NCBI RefSeq assembly: GCF_028885415.1
Contig: NZ_CP118527.1
Coordinates: forward strand, 7,626,001-7,690,000
Length of the DNA stretch: 64,000 nucleotides
Direction of reading: 5' to 3'
Source of the DNA: Streptomyces coeruleorubidus
Lineage (GTDB): Bacteria; Actinomycetota; Actinomycetes; Streptomycetales; Streptomycetaceae
The notes beneath the pieces were generated by a model. The model was not told where the DNA came from and did no database searches. It worked only from the letters and a program-made list of their open reading frames with translations. Within the stretch, counting starts at the first letter, position 1. Each line of letters begins with the position of its first letter. Below, in pieces: positions 10,984 to 20,060 of the stretch. Both the position numbers and the translations under genes were made by a program.

Positions 10984-12111
10984 ATGACCGGAAGCACGGC
11001 CGCGTCCTTCACCGCCGACGATTACGGGGCCCGTATGGAGCGCGCCGCGCGGACGGCCGCCGAGGCCGGTCTCGCGGGCCTGCTGGTGGCCCCTGGACCG
11101 GACCTGGTGTGGCTCACCGGCTACGCGCCCCCGGCGGTCACCGAACGGCTCACCCTGCTGGTCCTCGCCGCCGGACAGGACCCCGTCCTCGTCGTCCCCG
11201 CGCTGGAGGCCCCGGACGCGCAGAAGGCGGCCGGCGCGCCCGCCCTGACCCTGCGCGACTGGACCGATGGCAAGGACCCCTACGCCGCCACCGCCGCCCT
11301 GCTCGACGCCTCGGGCCGGTTCGGCATCAGCGACAACGCCTGGGCCCTGCACCTGCTGGCGTTGCAGCAGGCGGTGCCCGGCAGCTCCTACACCTCGCTC
11401 ACCGAGGCCCTGCCGATGCTGCGCGCCGTCAAGGACGCGGCGGAGCTGGAGCTCATGACGGCCGCGGGAGCCGCCGCCGACGCGACGTTCGAGGAGATCC
11501 GGAACGTCCCCTTCGCCGGCCGCCGGGAATCGGAGGTGGCCGCCGACCTCGACCGGCTCCTGCGCCGGCACGGGCACGAGACGGTCGACTTCACCATCGT
11601 CGCCTCCGGCCCGAACGGCGCCAATCCGCACCACGAGGCGGGCGACCGCGTCATCGAAAGCGGCGACATGGTCGTCCTCGACTTCGGCGGCCTGAAGGAC
11701 GGCTACGGCTCCGACACCTCCCGCACGGTCCACGTCGGCGAACCCACCGACGCCGAACGCCGCGTGCACGACATCGTGCGCGAGGCCCAGGAGGCGGGGT
11801 TCCGCGCCGTGCGGCCGGGCGCCGCCTGCCAGGATGTCGACCGGGCCGCCCGCGCGGTCATCGCCGACGCCGGCTACGGCGAGTACTTCATCCACCGCAC
11901 CGGACACGGCATCGGCGTCACCACCCACGAACCGCCGTACATGATCGAGGGCGAGGAGCGGCCCCTCGTGCCCGGCATGTGCTTCTCCGTGGAACCCGGC
12001 ATCTATCTGCCCGGCCGGTTCGGCGTGCGCATCGAGGACATCGTGACCGTCACCGAGGACGGCGGACGGCGGCTGAACACCACCTCCCGCGAGCTGGTCA
12101 TAGTGGAGTGA
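10984..12111 (+). CDS. M24-family Xaa-Pro peptidase
   Basis: 375 residues. The N-terminal creatinase-like domain (about 1-150) and C-terminal pita-bread domain carry all five metal ligands: Asp233 and Asp244 in VVLDFGGLKDGYGSDTSRT, His308 in RTGHGIG, Glu337 in FSVEPGIY and Glu351 in VRIEDIV. It should be an active dimetal aminopeptidase for Xaa-Pro peptides, probably cytosolic, without a signal peptide. ATG at 10984 follows GGGAGG. The next gene starts 9 bases after the stop, so the two are likely cotranscribed. Confidence 0.9.
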   Translation: MTGSTAASFTADDYGARMERAARTAAEAGLAGLLVAPGPDLVWLTGYAPPAVTERLTLLVLAAGQDPVLVVPALEAPDAQKAAGAPALTLRDWTDGKDPYAATAALLDASGRFGISDNAWALHLLALQQAVPGSSYTSLTEALPMLRAVKDAAELELMTAAGAAADATFEEIRNVPFAGRRESEVAADLDRLLRRHGHETVDFTIVASGPNGANPHHEAGDRVIESGDMVVLDFGGLKDGYGSDTSRTVHVGEPTDAERRVHDIVREAQEAGFRAVRPGAACQDVDRAARAVIADAGYGEYFIHRTGHGIGVTTHEPPYMIEGEERPLVPGMCFSVEPGIYLPGRFGVRIEDIVTVTEDGGRRLNTTSRELVIVE

Positions 12112-12119
12112 CGCCACCG

Positions 12120-13139
12120 ATGTCCCCCACACGCCTCCCGAACGGCAACGGCGCGACCATGACCCAGGCACCGACACCCACCGCGGACACCGTCCGCCGA
12201 CTGGTCCGTTCCCTGCTCAAAGACGGCAAGGACGGCAAGGGCGGCAGGGACGGCCGGGGCGGCGAGGAGACCGCGCAGGGCAGCGGCCCCGACGTCCGGC
12301 CGGCCACCGAGGGCGCCGAACCCGCCACCTGGTGGGTCGGCACCCGCCACGTGCTGCGCCTCGCCCCCGACCGCGAGGCCACCGTGCGCCAGCGCCGCGA
12401 ACTGCGCCTGCGCGACCTCGTCCGCCCGCACGTCCCGGTGACGGTGCCGGTCAGCGTGGCGCACGGCGAATGGGCGCCCGGACTGACCTACACGCTGGAC
12501 ACCAAGGTGCCCGGCGGCTCGGGCGAGGAACACGACGTGTCCGCCGTCGGAGAGGCCGACCTCGCCGGACTGCTCACGGGGCTGCGCGAGGTGCCCGTCC
12601 GGCAGGCCGAGACCCTCGGCGTGCCGCGTGCCGCGCCGCGCTCCCTGGAGGGGCTGCGCCGCGCCGCCGTACGCGCCGCCGAACGCCTCGCCGGCGCCGA
12701 CGAGTTCGACGCCGCCCGCCTGAACCAGCTCACGGCGGCCGCCGCGGCCCAGCTCGCCGCCCAGTCCGGTTCGGCGGTCCTCACCCACCACGCGCTCACG
12801 GGCGGCCATCTCGTCGTCAGCGCCGACGGACGGGTGCGCGGCGTCCTCGGCTGGGCCGACGGGGTCGTCGGCGATCCGGCCGAGGACATCGCGGGCCTCG
12901 CGCTCGCCGTCGGCTCACCCGCCGCCGTACGCGCCGCCACCCTCGCCGGCTACGGCGCCCGCCCCTGCCTGCGCGGCCTGTGGCTGGCCCGCTGCGACAC
13001 GGTCGTCCACCTCGCCGGGGCCCTCACGAGCCGGGACGCGGGCCGGCTCACCCTGCTGCGCACCCAGGTGCGCCGGGCCTGGGAACCGATCCTGCTGGAA
13101 CGGGTGACGGACCTGCGGGACACGGACGACGCCCTCTAG
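12120..13139 (+). CDS. APH-fold phosphotransferase-like protein lacking catalytic aspartates
   Basis: 339 residues. Residues ~20-70 contain a Lys/Gly/Asp-rich linker. The middle part (VLRLAPDREATVRQRRELRLRDLV) resembles the aminoglycoside-phosphotransferase N-lobe. At the catalytic loop, where the family has HGDLxxGN, this protein reads HHALTGGH (223-230). At the metal-binding DW it reads GWAD (244-247), followed by the conserved GDPAEDIAGLA. Both magnesium/catalytic Asp positions are lost, so it is probably a pseudokinase or a ligand-binding relic. It lies 8 bases after the M24 peptidase gene. GGAG 11 bases upstream supports ATG 12120; ATG 12159 is an alternative. Confidence 0.7.
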   Translation: MSPTRLPNGNGATMTQAPTPTADTVRRLVRSLLKDGKDGKGGRDGRGGEETAQGSGPDVRPATEGAEPATWWVGTRHVLRLAPDREATVRQRRELRLRDLVRPHVPVTVPVSVAHGEWAPGLTYTLDTKVPGGSGEEHDVSAVGEADLAGLLTGLREVPVRQAETLGVPRAAPRSLEGLRRAAVRAAERLAGADEFDAARLNQLTAAAAAQLAAQSGSAVLTHHALTGGHLVVSADGRVRGVLGWADGVVGDPAEDIAGLALAVGSPAAVRAATLAGYGARPCLRGLWLARCDTVVHLAGALTSRDAGRLTLLRTQVRRAWEPILLERVTDLRDTDDAL

Positions 13140-13145
13140 CGGACC

Positions 13146-14891
13146 TCACTCCTGCAACAGCACCACACCCGACTCCCCGGGCACGTGCACCACCCCGTCG
13201 GCCCCGGGCGTCTCCACCGGCTCCCACGCGGCCAGCACGCGCGCGTGCGGGACGCCGAGCGACAGGGCGGCCGGCTCCCGCGCCAGGTTCACGGCCACGA
13301 GGACATCCCCGCGCCGGAAGGCGATCCAGCGGCGCTCCTCGTCGTAGGCGACCTTGGTGTCGGCGAGGTCGGGATCGGTCAGGTCGGGCTGCTCGTGGCG
13401 CAGGGCGAGGAGCCGCCGGTACCAGGCCAGCACGCGCGCGTGGGGCTCGCGTTCCGGCTCGGACCAGTCGAGGCAGGAGCGGTCCCGGGTCGCCGGGTCC
13501 TGCGGGTCGGGCACGTCCTCCTCCTTCCAGCCGTGCGCGGCGAACTCCCGCCGCCTGCCCCGCCGTACCGCGTCCGCCAGCTCCGGGTCGGTGTGGTCGG
13601 TGAAGAACTGCCAGGGCGTGCCCGCCGCCCACTCCTCGCCCATGAAGAGCATCGGCGTGAAGGGGGCCGTCAGGGTCAGCGTGGCCGCACAGGCCAGCAG
13701 TCCGGGGGAGGTCAGGGCCGAAAGGCGGTCCCCCTGGGCGCGGTTGCCCACCTGGTCGTGGGTCTGGCTGTAGCCGAGCAGCCGGTGCCCGGCGACCCGC
13801 GTACGGTCCAGGGGGCGCCCGTGGCGCCGTCCCCGGAAGCTGGAGTACGTCCCGTCGTGGAAGTAGCCGCCGGTGAGGGTCTTGGCGAGCCCGGCGAGGG
13901 GAGCGCGCGCGAAGTCGGCGTAGTAGCCCTGCGACTCGCCGGCCAGCGTGGTGTGCAGGGCGTGGTGGAAGTCGTCGTTCCACTGCGCGTGCAGCCCGAG
14001 GCCGCCCTCGTCCCGGGAGGTGATGAGCCGCGGGTCGTTCAGGTCCGACTCGGCGACCAGGAACAGCGGCCGGTCCACCTCGGCGGCCAGGGCGTCCACG
14101 GCCGTCGACAGCTCCTCCAGGAAGTGGAACGCGCGCGTGTCCACCAGGGCGTGCACCGCGTCCAGGCGCAGCCCGTCGATCCGGTAGTCGCGCAGCCACG
14201 CCAGCGCGCTGCCGATGAGAAACGCGCGCACCTCGTCCGAGCCGGGCGCGTCCAGATTGACCGCGGCGCCCCAGGGCGTGTGATGCGTGTCCGTGAGATA
14301 CGGCCCGAAGACGGGCAGGTAGTTCCCGGACGGGCCGAAGTGGTTGTGCACCACGTCGAGCACCACGCCCAGGCCGAGTTCGTGGGCCCGGTCGACGAAG
14401 CGTTTCAGCGCATCGGGCCCGCCGTACGGCTCGTGCACGGCCCACAGCGAGACGCCCTCGTACCCCCAGCCGTGCGTGCCCGGGAAGGGGCACAGCGGCA
14501 TCAGCTGCACGTGTGTGACGCCCAGTTCGGCGAGATGGCCGAGCCGCTCGGCGGCCGCGTCCAGGGTGCCCTCGCGGGTGTACGTCCCGACGTGCATCTC
14601 GTACAGCACCGCGCCGGGCAGCGGCCGCCCCCGCCACTGGGCGCGCCACTCGTACCGCTCGTGGTCGACGACCGCGCTCAGCCCGTCCGGGCCGTCCGGC
14701 TGCCGGCGCGAGCGCGGATCGGGCCGTACGGGGCCGTCGTCCAGCGCGAAGCCGTACCGGGACCCCTCGCGCGCGTCCGCCTCGCCCCGCCACCATCCCG
14801 CCCGCTGCGGATCGCGCTCCAACGCGCGGGTGACGCCGTCGCACTGGAGCGTCACACGGCCTGCCTGCGGTGCCCACACCTCGAACTGCAC
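13146..14891 (-). CDS. treZ: Malto-oligosyltrehalose trehalohydrolase
   Basis: 581 residues. A short N-terminal beta domain (FEVWAPQAGRVTL) precedes a GH13 barrel with the nucleophile in DGLRLDAVHAL, the acid/base Glu in FLVAESDLNDPRL and the transition-state Asp in SQTHDQVGNR. The segments LMPLCPFPGTHGWGYEG and LDVVHNHFGPSGNYL are typical of TreZ. It hydrolyses maltooligosyl-trehalose, made by TreY, to free trehalose plus a shortened maltodextrin. Its partner treY lies 8 kb away on the same strand. It is convergent with the APH-like gene and divergent from the FHA gene. Confidence 0.95.
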   Translation of the reverse strand: MQFEVWAPQAGRVTLQCDGVTRALERDPQRAGWWRGEADAREGSRYGFALDDGPVRPDPRSRRQPDGPDGLSAVVDHERYEWRAQWRGRPLPGAVLYEMHVGTYTREGTLDAAAERLGHLAELGVTHVQLMPLCPFPGTHGWGYEGVSLWAVHEPYGGPDALKRFVDRAHELGLGVVLDVVHNHFGPSGNYLPVFGPYLTDTHHTPWGAAVNLDAPGSDEVRAFLIGSALAWLRDYRIDGLRLDAVHALVDTRAFHFLEELSTAVDALAAEVDRPLFLVAESDLNDPRLITSRDEGGLGLHAQWNDDFHHALHTTLAGESQGYYADFARAPLAGLAKTLTGGYFHDGTYSSFRGRRHGRPLDRTRVAGHRLLGYSQTHDQVGNRAQGDRLSALTSPGLLACAATLTLTAPFTPMLFMGEEWAAGTPWQFFTDHTDPELADAVRRGRRREFAAHGWKEEDVPDPQDPATRDRSCLDWSEPEREPHARVLAWYRRLLALRHEQPDLTDPDLADTKVAYDEERRWIAFRRGDVLVAVNLAREPAALSLGVPHARVLAAWEPVETPGADGVVHVPGESGVVLLQE

Positions 14892-15064
14892 GGACGGTTC
14901 CCCTTCGTCTGCTCACCGTGATGTAGCCCGTCCATGGTGCGTCAAACGCGATCAATCCGCTGGTGCATCCATCCATTTGCGGCGGGTGTCGCCGGCTCCG
15001 CGCGCGTGGCGGCCGTTTTCCCGTTTTCTGGACAGCCCGGCCGCGCTGCCCGACAATCACGAGC

Positions 15065-15616
15065 GTGACGTCGTCTTTCGAGTTCAACACGTACCCGGCG
15101 CGGCTCTCCGACGTGGAGCGCGACAGGGCGCTGAAGGTGCTCCGTGACGGCGTCGCCATGGGCCGCCTGTCCCACGACACGTTCATCCGCCGCATGGAAC
15201 TGGCGCTCGCCGCCCGCCGCCCGGACGAGCTCGCCGTGCTCACCGCCGACCTGCCCACGGAGAGCCGCTTCTCCCGCCTGGTGTTCGGCACCGTCGAGGC
15301 GGTCTCCGGATTCACCGTACGGCTGCGCAGGGCCTGGCAGGCCGAGAAGCTGCCCAAGCTGCTGCTGCCCCACCCGGCGAACGGCCATCCGCTGCGCATA
15401 GGCCGCGACCCCGCCAGCGGACTGCGCCTGAACCACGAGACGGTCTCCCGCGTCCACGCCGAACTCCGCCACCAGGGCGGCATGTGGGTCCTGCGCGACC
15501 TCGGCTCCACCAACGGCACGACGGTGAACGGCCGGCGCGTGGTCGGCGCGGCCGTCGTCCGCGAGGGCGACCAGGTGGGCTTCGGGCGGATGATGTTCCG
15601 GCTGGCGGCCGGCTGA
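15065..15616 (+). CDS. DUF1707 plus FHA domain protein
   Basis: 183 residues. The N-terminus (about 10-62) is a DUF1707/SHOCT-like module: RLSDVERDRALKVLRDG, GRLSHDTFIRRMELALAA. After a basic linker the C-terminal FHA domain (about 100-180) keeps the phosphothreonine-binding residues: IGRDPASGL, ETVSRVHAELR, LRDLGSTNGTTVNG. It should bind phosphothreonine peptides made by Ser/Thr kinases of the PknB type. No kinase is nearby. The start chosen is GTG 15065, where the conserved module begins. Confidence 0.88.
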   Translation: MTSSFEFNTYPARLSDVERDRALKVLRDGVAMGRLSHDTFIRRMELALAARRPDELAVLTADLPTESRFSRLVFGTVEAVSGFTVRLRRAWQAEKLPKLLLPHPANGHPLRIGRDPASGLRLNHETVSRVHAELRHQGGMWVLRDLGSTNGTTVNGRRVVGAAVVREGDQVGFGRMMFRLAAG

Positions 15617-15681
15617 CCGGGATCCGGCGCGCGGCCGGCTGACCGGAAACCGAGCCATACCTTAGCTCTGGCCTTGGATTT

Positions 15682-15786
15682 ACCAGCTGTCGATCCCTGG
15701 GGAGTGGCTCAAAACCCATTGCTCTCCGCGGTGTTGACGTACCCCCGAAGTCGTGACTGACTGTGCGTACGCCATGTACAGCTGGT
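15682..15786. repeat. 9-bp inverted repeat flanking the M14 carboxypeptidase promoter
   Basis: ACCAGCTGT (15682-15690) and its exact complement ACAGCTGGT (15778-15786) lie 87 bases apart; each arm also holds the CAGCTG palindrome. TTGACG at 15734-15739 between them could be a -35 box. Two distant operator halves for looping are possible. Confidence 0.4.
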
Positions 15787-15811
15787 GAAGCGACGGCACC
15801 GCATTGGGGAG

Positions 15812-17170
15812 GTGTGCTTGCCGCCCCTCCCGCGCTACCCGACCGTCGACGAACTGGGCGCCCGGGCCGCCGCCTTCGTCGCCCGCCACCCGCGTAAGGC
15901 CCGGCTGCGCCGGATCGGCACGTCCCGCGCGGGCACGCCCATATGGCTGCTCTCCGTCGGCCACGGCAGCCGTCAGGCCCTCGTCGTCGCCGGTCCGCAC
16001 GCCAACGAACCCGTGGGCGGCGCCACCGTGCTGCGCCTGGCCGAGCGGGCGCTGGCCGACCCGCGGCTCACCGAGGGAGCCGACGCCACCTGGAACCTGC
16101 TGCTGTGTCTCGACCCGGACGGCCTGCGCCGCAACGAGGGCTGGCTGACCGGCCCGTACGCCCTCGGCCAGTACTTCCGGAACTTCTTCCGGCCCGGTTT
16201 CCTGGAACAGCCCGAATGGCTGCCCGACGGCGCGGCCGGCGCCGCCCTGCCGGAGACCCGCGCCCTGCTCGACGTCCAGGACGAACTGCGGCCGTTCCTG
16301 CAGTGCTCCCTGCACGGCGTCGACGTCGGCGGCGGCTTCGTCGAGCTCACCCGTGACCTGCCCGGCCTCGCCCAGCGTCTCGCCCATATCGCCGCCCGGC
16401 TCGGCATCCCCCGCGAACTCGGCGCCTACGACGCCCTGTACTGGCCCGACCTCGGGCCCGCCGTCTACCGGATCCCGCCGCCGCGCCGGGCCGACCTGGC
16501 CGCGGCCATAACGGAGGCCGCCGTCGAGTCGACGTGGTTCCACCCGCACCGGCACGGCACCGTCACCGCGGTCGTCGAGGCGCCCATGTGGGGCGTGGCG
16601 GCCGTGGCGGACGGCTCCCCGCCCGCCGACCGGGACGCGGTGCTGCGGGCCGTGAGCCGCACCCTGCGTCACGACACGGGGCTCCTGCGGCACCTCCTGG
16701 CCCGCGTCCGGCCGCACCTCGCCGCGGTCCCCGACGCGGCGCGCCTGCTCGCCCCGGTCGACGACTATTTACTGGTCTGCCCCGGCCTCGCCGACGCCTG
16801 GGACCCCGACACCGGCGACGGCGCGGCCCACCCCCTTCCGGACCTGAGCACCGCCCACCTCGCCGCCCTGCGCATCTCCGGGCGACGGCTGGCCCTGCGC
16901 ACCGCCGGGCTCCTGCACCAGCTCGTGCGGGCCGCCGGCCACGACCCGGCCGGGGCGCTGCCGGAACTGGACCGGCTGATCGACGAATGGTGCGCCGACT
17001 ACCGCGACGGCTGCGGGGCGCGCTGGATCCCGGTGGCACGCCAGGCGGAGTACCAGGCACGCGTCGTGCTCGCCGCCTTCGAACTGGCCGGGCGGCACAC
17101 GCGCGCGTGCTCCCGCTCGGGCGAGCCGGGGTGGGAGTCAGGGGCGGCCGTGCCGATGCAGCGGGAGTGA
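15812..17170 (+). CDS. M14-family zinc carboxypeptidase (paralogue 1), TTA codon
   Basis: 452 residues. Zinc ligands His and Glu are in VAGPHANEPVGG, and the third ligand is the His in CSLHGVDVGG. A long C-terminal helical domain follows. No signal peptide is seen. It is a paralogue of the convergent M14 gene at 17259-18509, with the same layout throughout. The start is uncertain: GTG 15812 makes the N-terminus match its paralogue (12 residues to RYPTV in both). TTG 15818 has the better-spaced GGGGAGG, and GTG 15785 is also in frame. The Leu in DDYLLV is encoded by TTA (16769-16771), which makes translation depend on the rare bldA tRNA and points to late, developmental expression. Confidence 0.85.
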   Translation: MCLPPLPRYPTVDELGARAAAFVARHPRKARLRRIGTSRAGTPIWLLSVGHGSRQALVVAGPHANEPVGGATVLRLAERALADPRLTEGADATWNLLLCLDPDGLRRNEGWLTGPYALGQYFRNFFRPGFLEQPEWLPDGAAGAALPETRALLDVQDELRPFLQCSLHGVDVGGGFVELTRDLPGLAQRLAHIAARLGIPRELGAYDALYWPDLGPAVYRIPPPRRADLAAAITEAAVESTWFHPHRHGTVTAVVEAPMWGVAAVADGSPPADRDAVLRAVSRTLRHDTGLLRHLLARVRPHLAAVPDAARLLAPVDDYLLVCPGLADAWDPDTGDGAAHPLPDLSTAHLAALRISGRRLALRTAGLLHQLVRAAGHDPAGALPELDRLIDEWCADYRDGCGARWIPVARQAEYQARVVLAAFELAGRHTRACSRSGEPGWESGAAVPMQRE

Positions 17171-17258
17171 CGCACCGCTCTCGGCGCGGACGGGGCCGGT
17201 GTCCGCCGGCGTCGGCTCGGCCCGGCCGGCCACGGGGGATCTGTGACGCCGCAGGGGT

Positions 17259-18509
17259 CTACGACGCCCCCTCGCGCGCGTGCAGCGCCGCGGCGACCAC
17301 CGTGCGGGACTGGTGCTCGACCTGGTGCTCCAACGGCACCCAGCGGGCGCGGAAACGTTCCGCGAAAGCGCCGCTCCAGGTCGCCACGAGCTCCTCCAAC
17401 TGCTCGGCCGCCCGGTCGTCGGTCCCGCGCAGCACCCGCCGCAGCATCGCCGCCGCCCGCAGCGGCACGCGGCGCGCGAACGCGTCCACACTGCCGACGT
17501 ACGCCCGGGTGCGGTCGGCGGGCGGCGTGCGCACCAGGTCGTCGGCCAGCCCCGGCACCAGCTCCAGCCCCCACCGCGCGGCCCGCAGCAACGGCCCGTC
17601 CAGATCCGCGAGCCGGGGCAGCGCGCCGTCGAGCACCCGCGTCACCTCCAGCGCGTCCCGTTCCAGTCGGCGCGCGAGCCGCCCGATCGCCGCCGCCGGA
17701 GCCGGATGCGGAGCCGGGTCGTCCACCAGGTCGCTCGCCCACATCGGCACCTCGACCACCGCGGTCAGACCGCCGTACCGGTGGGCGTGGTACCAGGTGC
17801 TGTGCCGCGCGTCGTCCGGCAGGCTCGGATACGCGGGCCCTGCCTCCGGCGCGGGCATGACGTGCACTCCCGGTCCGGAGGCGGGCCAGCCCGCGGCGTC
17901 CGAGGCGCCGGTCTCCACCGGGATGTGCAGCTCGGCCGCGGACTTGGCGAACGGCTCGGCCAGCCCGGGCACGTCCTTCGTCAACTGCACCCAGCTGCCG
18001 CCCAGGTCCGTGCCGTGCAGGGTCACCTGGAGGTAGGGGCGCAGCTCGTCGATGACGCCGGTCAGGGCCCGGGTCTCGGGCGGCAGCCGGTCGGGCGGCA
18101 GCACGGAGGGCGCCCACTCCGGCTGCTCCGGGCCCGCGGGACGGAAGAAGCCGAGGTGGTAGTCGAACAGGCTGCGCGGCGCCGGAGTCACGTGCAGGCT
18201 CGCCCCGTCGGGGTCCGCGCACAGCAGGAAGTGCCAGGAGATGCCGTCGCGCAACTCCCGCTCCTCCAGCACCCGTCGGGCGAGCGCGAGCAGCGTGCAG
18301 GAGCCGGTCGGCTCGTTGGCGTGGGCGCCGGCGACCACCAGCACGGCGCGGCGGGCGCGGCCCACCGACAGCAGGTGCAAAGGTCTGCCCGCGCGCGAGA
18401 CACCCACCTGCCGCAGGGTGCACATCCCGGGCCGGTGAGCGGTCAACGCCCGGGCGGCTAAGACCTGTTCGGCCACCGTCGGGTAGCGCAGCTCCGGCAG
18501 GACACTCAC
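17259..18509 (-). CDS. M14-family zinc carboxypeptidase (paralogue 2), TTA codon
   Basis: 416 residues, paralogous to the convergent M14 gene. Zinc site: VAGAHANEPTGS supplies His and Glu, and LQVTLHGTDLGG supplies the second His. The C-terminal helical domain ends in ARWVPLEHQVEHQSRTVV, matching ARWIPVARQAEYQARVV of its partner. GTG 18509 is chosen because it aligns with the partner's N-terminus. Codon 17 (Leu, in EQVLAAR) is TTA at 18461-18459, so this gene too should depend on bldA. Cytosolic M14 enzymes of this type remove C-terminal residues from peptides. The substrate is unknown. Confidence 0.85.
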   Translation of the reverse strand: MSVLPELRYPTVAEQVLAARALTAHRPGMCTLRQVGVSRAGRPLHLLSVGRARRAVLVVAGAHANEPTGSCTLLALARRVLEERELRDGISWHFLLCADPDGASLHVTPAPRSLFDYHLGFFRPAGPEQPEWAPSVLPPDRLPPETRALTGVIDELRPYLQVTLHGTDLGGSWVQLTKDVPGLAEPFAKSAAELHIPVETGASDAAGWPASGPGVHVMPAPEAGPAYPSLPDDARHSTWYHAHRYGGLTAVVEVPMWASDLVDDPAPHPAPAAAIGRLARRLERDALEVTRVLDGALPRLADLDGPLLRAARWGLELVPGLADDLVRTPPADRTRAYVGSVDAFARRVPLRAAAMLRRVLRGTDDRAAEQLEELVATWSGAFAERFRARWVPLEHQVEHQSRTVVAAALHAREGAS

Positions 18510-18602
18510 CCCCGTCACATCCGCCCGAGTTCGCAATCGCAGTACCCCACGGCCATGGTGCGGTGTCAAGGGCACGACGGGGGGGTGCCTCTATGTCCTT
18601 CG

Positions 18603-19805
18603 TCAAGCGAGGCGTGGGGTTCTGGGTTCGTAGAAGGTGCCGTCGCGGAGCATCGCGAACAGCACGTTAATCCGTTGCCGGGCGAGCCGGAGGAGGGCCT
18701 GTGTGTGGGTCTTTCCTCTGGTCCGGCACTTGTCGTAGTAGGTGCGGGAGGCGGGATCGTGCAGGGCGGCGAACGCGGACAGGAACATCGCCCGTTTGAG
18801 CTGCCGGTTGCCGCCCCGTGGGGCGTGCTCGCCGTGGATCGAGGTGCCCGACGACTTCGTGGTCGGGGCGAGGCCGGCGTAGGAGGCCAGGTGCGCGGCG
18901 GTGGGAAAGCTGGTGCCGTCGCCGACGGTGACCAGCAGCGTGGCGGCGGTCCTGACGCCGACGCCGGGCAGCGACGTCAGGACCTTTGAAAGAGGGTGGT
19001 CCTCCAGCAGGGCTGCGATCTGGGCTTCCGTCGCCCGTCGCTGTTCATGGACGGCGCTGAGCGAGCGGGCCAGCGACGGGATCACGATGTCGAGCGTGCC
19101 GGTGCCCGGAACGACGACGGTCTGCTCGTCGAGGGCCTCGAAGATGTCGTCGATCAGCCGCTTCGCCATCCGGGGAGCCTTGGGCCGGATCACCTCAACG
19201 AGCCTGCGGCGGCCGGCTTTTCGCAGCGCGGCCGGAGATCCGTAGCGTTCCAGCAGCCAGGTGACGGCCTGATGGTCGAGCCGGGGGCCGAGGACGCGCT
19301 CCAGGCTGGGGTGGAACTGGGTGAGCAGGCCGCGGATGCGGTTGCTGGTGCGGGTGGCCTCAGCCGCGAGGTCCTGGTCGAAGCCGACCAGAACTGTCAG
19401 CTCGGCGGTGATCTCGTCGCTGACCTCCAGCGAGCGCAGGGTGTGTGGCATCGTGCGGGCCGCGTCGGCGATGACCGCGGCGTCCTTCGCGTCGGTCTTC
19501 GCCTCGCCGGGGTAGAGATCGGCTATCCGGCGCATGGCGAGTCCGGGCAGGTAGGCGACCTTGCAGCCCGCGTCGCGGGCGACCGTCAGGGGCAGGGCGC
19601 CGATCGAGGCGGGCTGGTCCACGATCACCAGGACGGTGCCGAACTTGGTCTTCAGCTTGGTGAAGACGTCCCGCAACTTCGGTTCGGTATTGGGCAGCTG
19701 CTTGTCGAAGACCTTCTTGCCGGTCGGGGTGAGGCCGTGCCCGTGGTGGGCGCTCTTGCCGACGTCCAGGCCGAGGAAGACGCCTATCTCGTCGCTGTCG
19801 TTCAA
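18603..19805 (-). CDS. IS110-family transposase (DEDD recombinase)
   Basis: 400 residues, the usual family length. The N-terminal RuvC-like DEDD domain starts at GVFLGLDVGKSAHH and includes VIVDQPAS and EAKTDAKDAAVIADAA. The C-terminal transposase_20 domain has TSLPGVGVRTAATLL, AHLASYAGLAPTTKSSG and GGNRQLKRAMF with the conserved serine region. The start is TTG 19805, preceded by GGGAGGA at 5 bases; upstream codons are non-coding leader. It catalyses RNA-guided recombination between element ends and target, together with a bridge RNA. The frame is intact, so the copy may be active. Confidence 0.92.
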   Translation of the reverse strand: MNDSDEIGVFLGLDVGKSAHHGHGLTPTGKKVFDKQLPNTEPKLRDVFTKLKTKFGTVLVIVDQPASIGALPLTVARDAGCKVAYLPGLAMRRIADLYPGEAKTDAKDAAVIADAARTMPHTLRSLEVSDEITAELTVLVGFDQDLAAEATRTSNRIRGLLTQFHPSLERVLGPRLDHQAVTWLLERYGSPAALRKAGRRRLVEVIRPKAPRMAKRLIDDIFEALDEQTVVVPGTGTLDIVIPSLARSLSAVHEQRRATEAQIAALLEDHPLSKVLTSLPGVGVRTAATLLVTVGDGTSFPTAAHLASYAGLAPTTKSSGTSIHGEHAPRGGNRQLKRAMFLSAFAALHDPASRTYYDKCRTRGKTHTQALLRLARQRINVLFAMLRDGTFYEPRTPRLA

Positions 19806-19879
19806 GCCGTCCTCCCGAACGGGTTGGTGCGGTACTGGCCCGGGCGTTGGCGTCGTGCGCGCATCCACGTTATGCAGAC

Positions 19880-20060
19880 CTGCCGCCTGCGAAGGGCCGG
19901 GCATTGCGCCCGGCCGGGCGGTAGTCGGACCTCTCATCAGCGTCTCCCACGGCGCCTCTCGGGCCCGGTGGCACCACCCCCCAGGTCATCCGTTCGACAG
20001 GGGGGACCAGCCATACCGGGCCCGGAGGCCAGTGGCCCTCTTGCAGGACCGCGAAGAACA
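19880..20060 (-). ncRNA. Candidate IS110 bridge RNA region
   Basis: The leader upstream of the transposase holds two strong structures. GGCCGGGC/GCCCGGCC (19895-19902 with 19908-19915) is a perfect 8-bp stem. CGGGCCCGGT/ACCGGGCCCG (19960-19969 with 20015-20024) is a perfect 10-bp stem. It encloses an inner CCCCCC/GGGGGG stem (19977-19982 with 20000-20005) with an internal loop between. Stems with internal loops are how known IS110 bridge RNAs present target and donor guides. Which loop does what is not determined. Confidence 0.5.
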
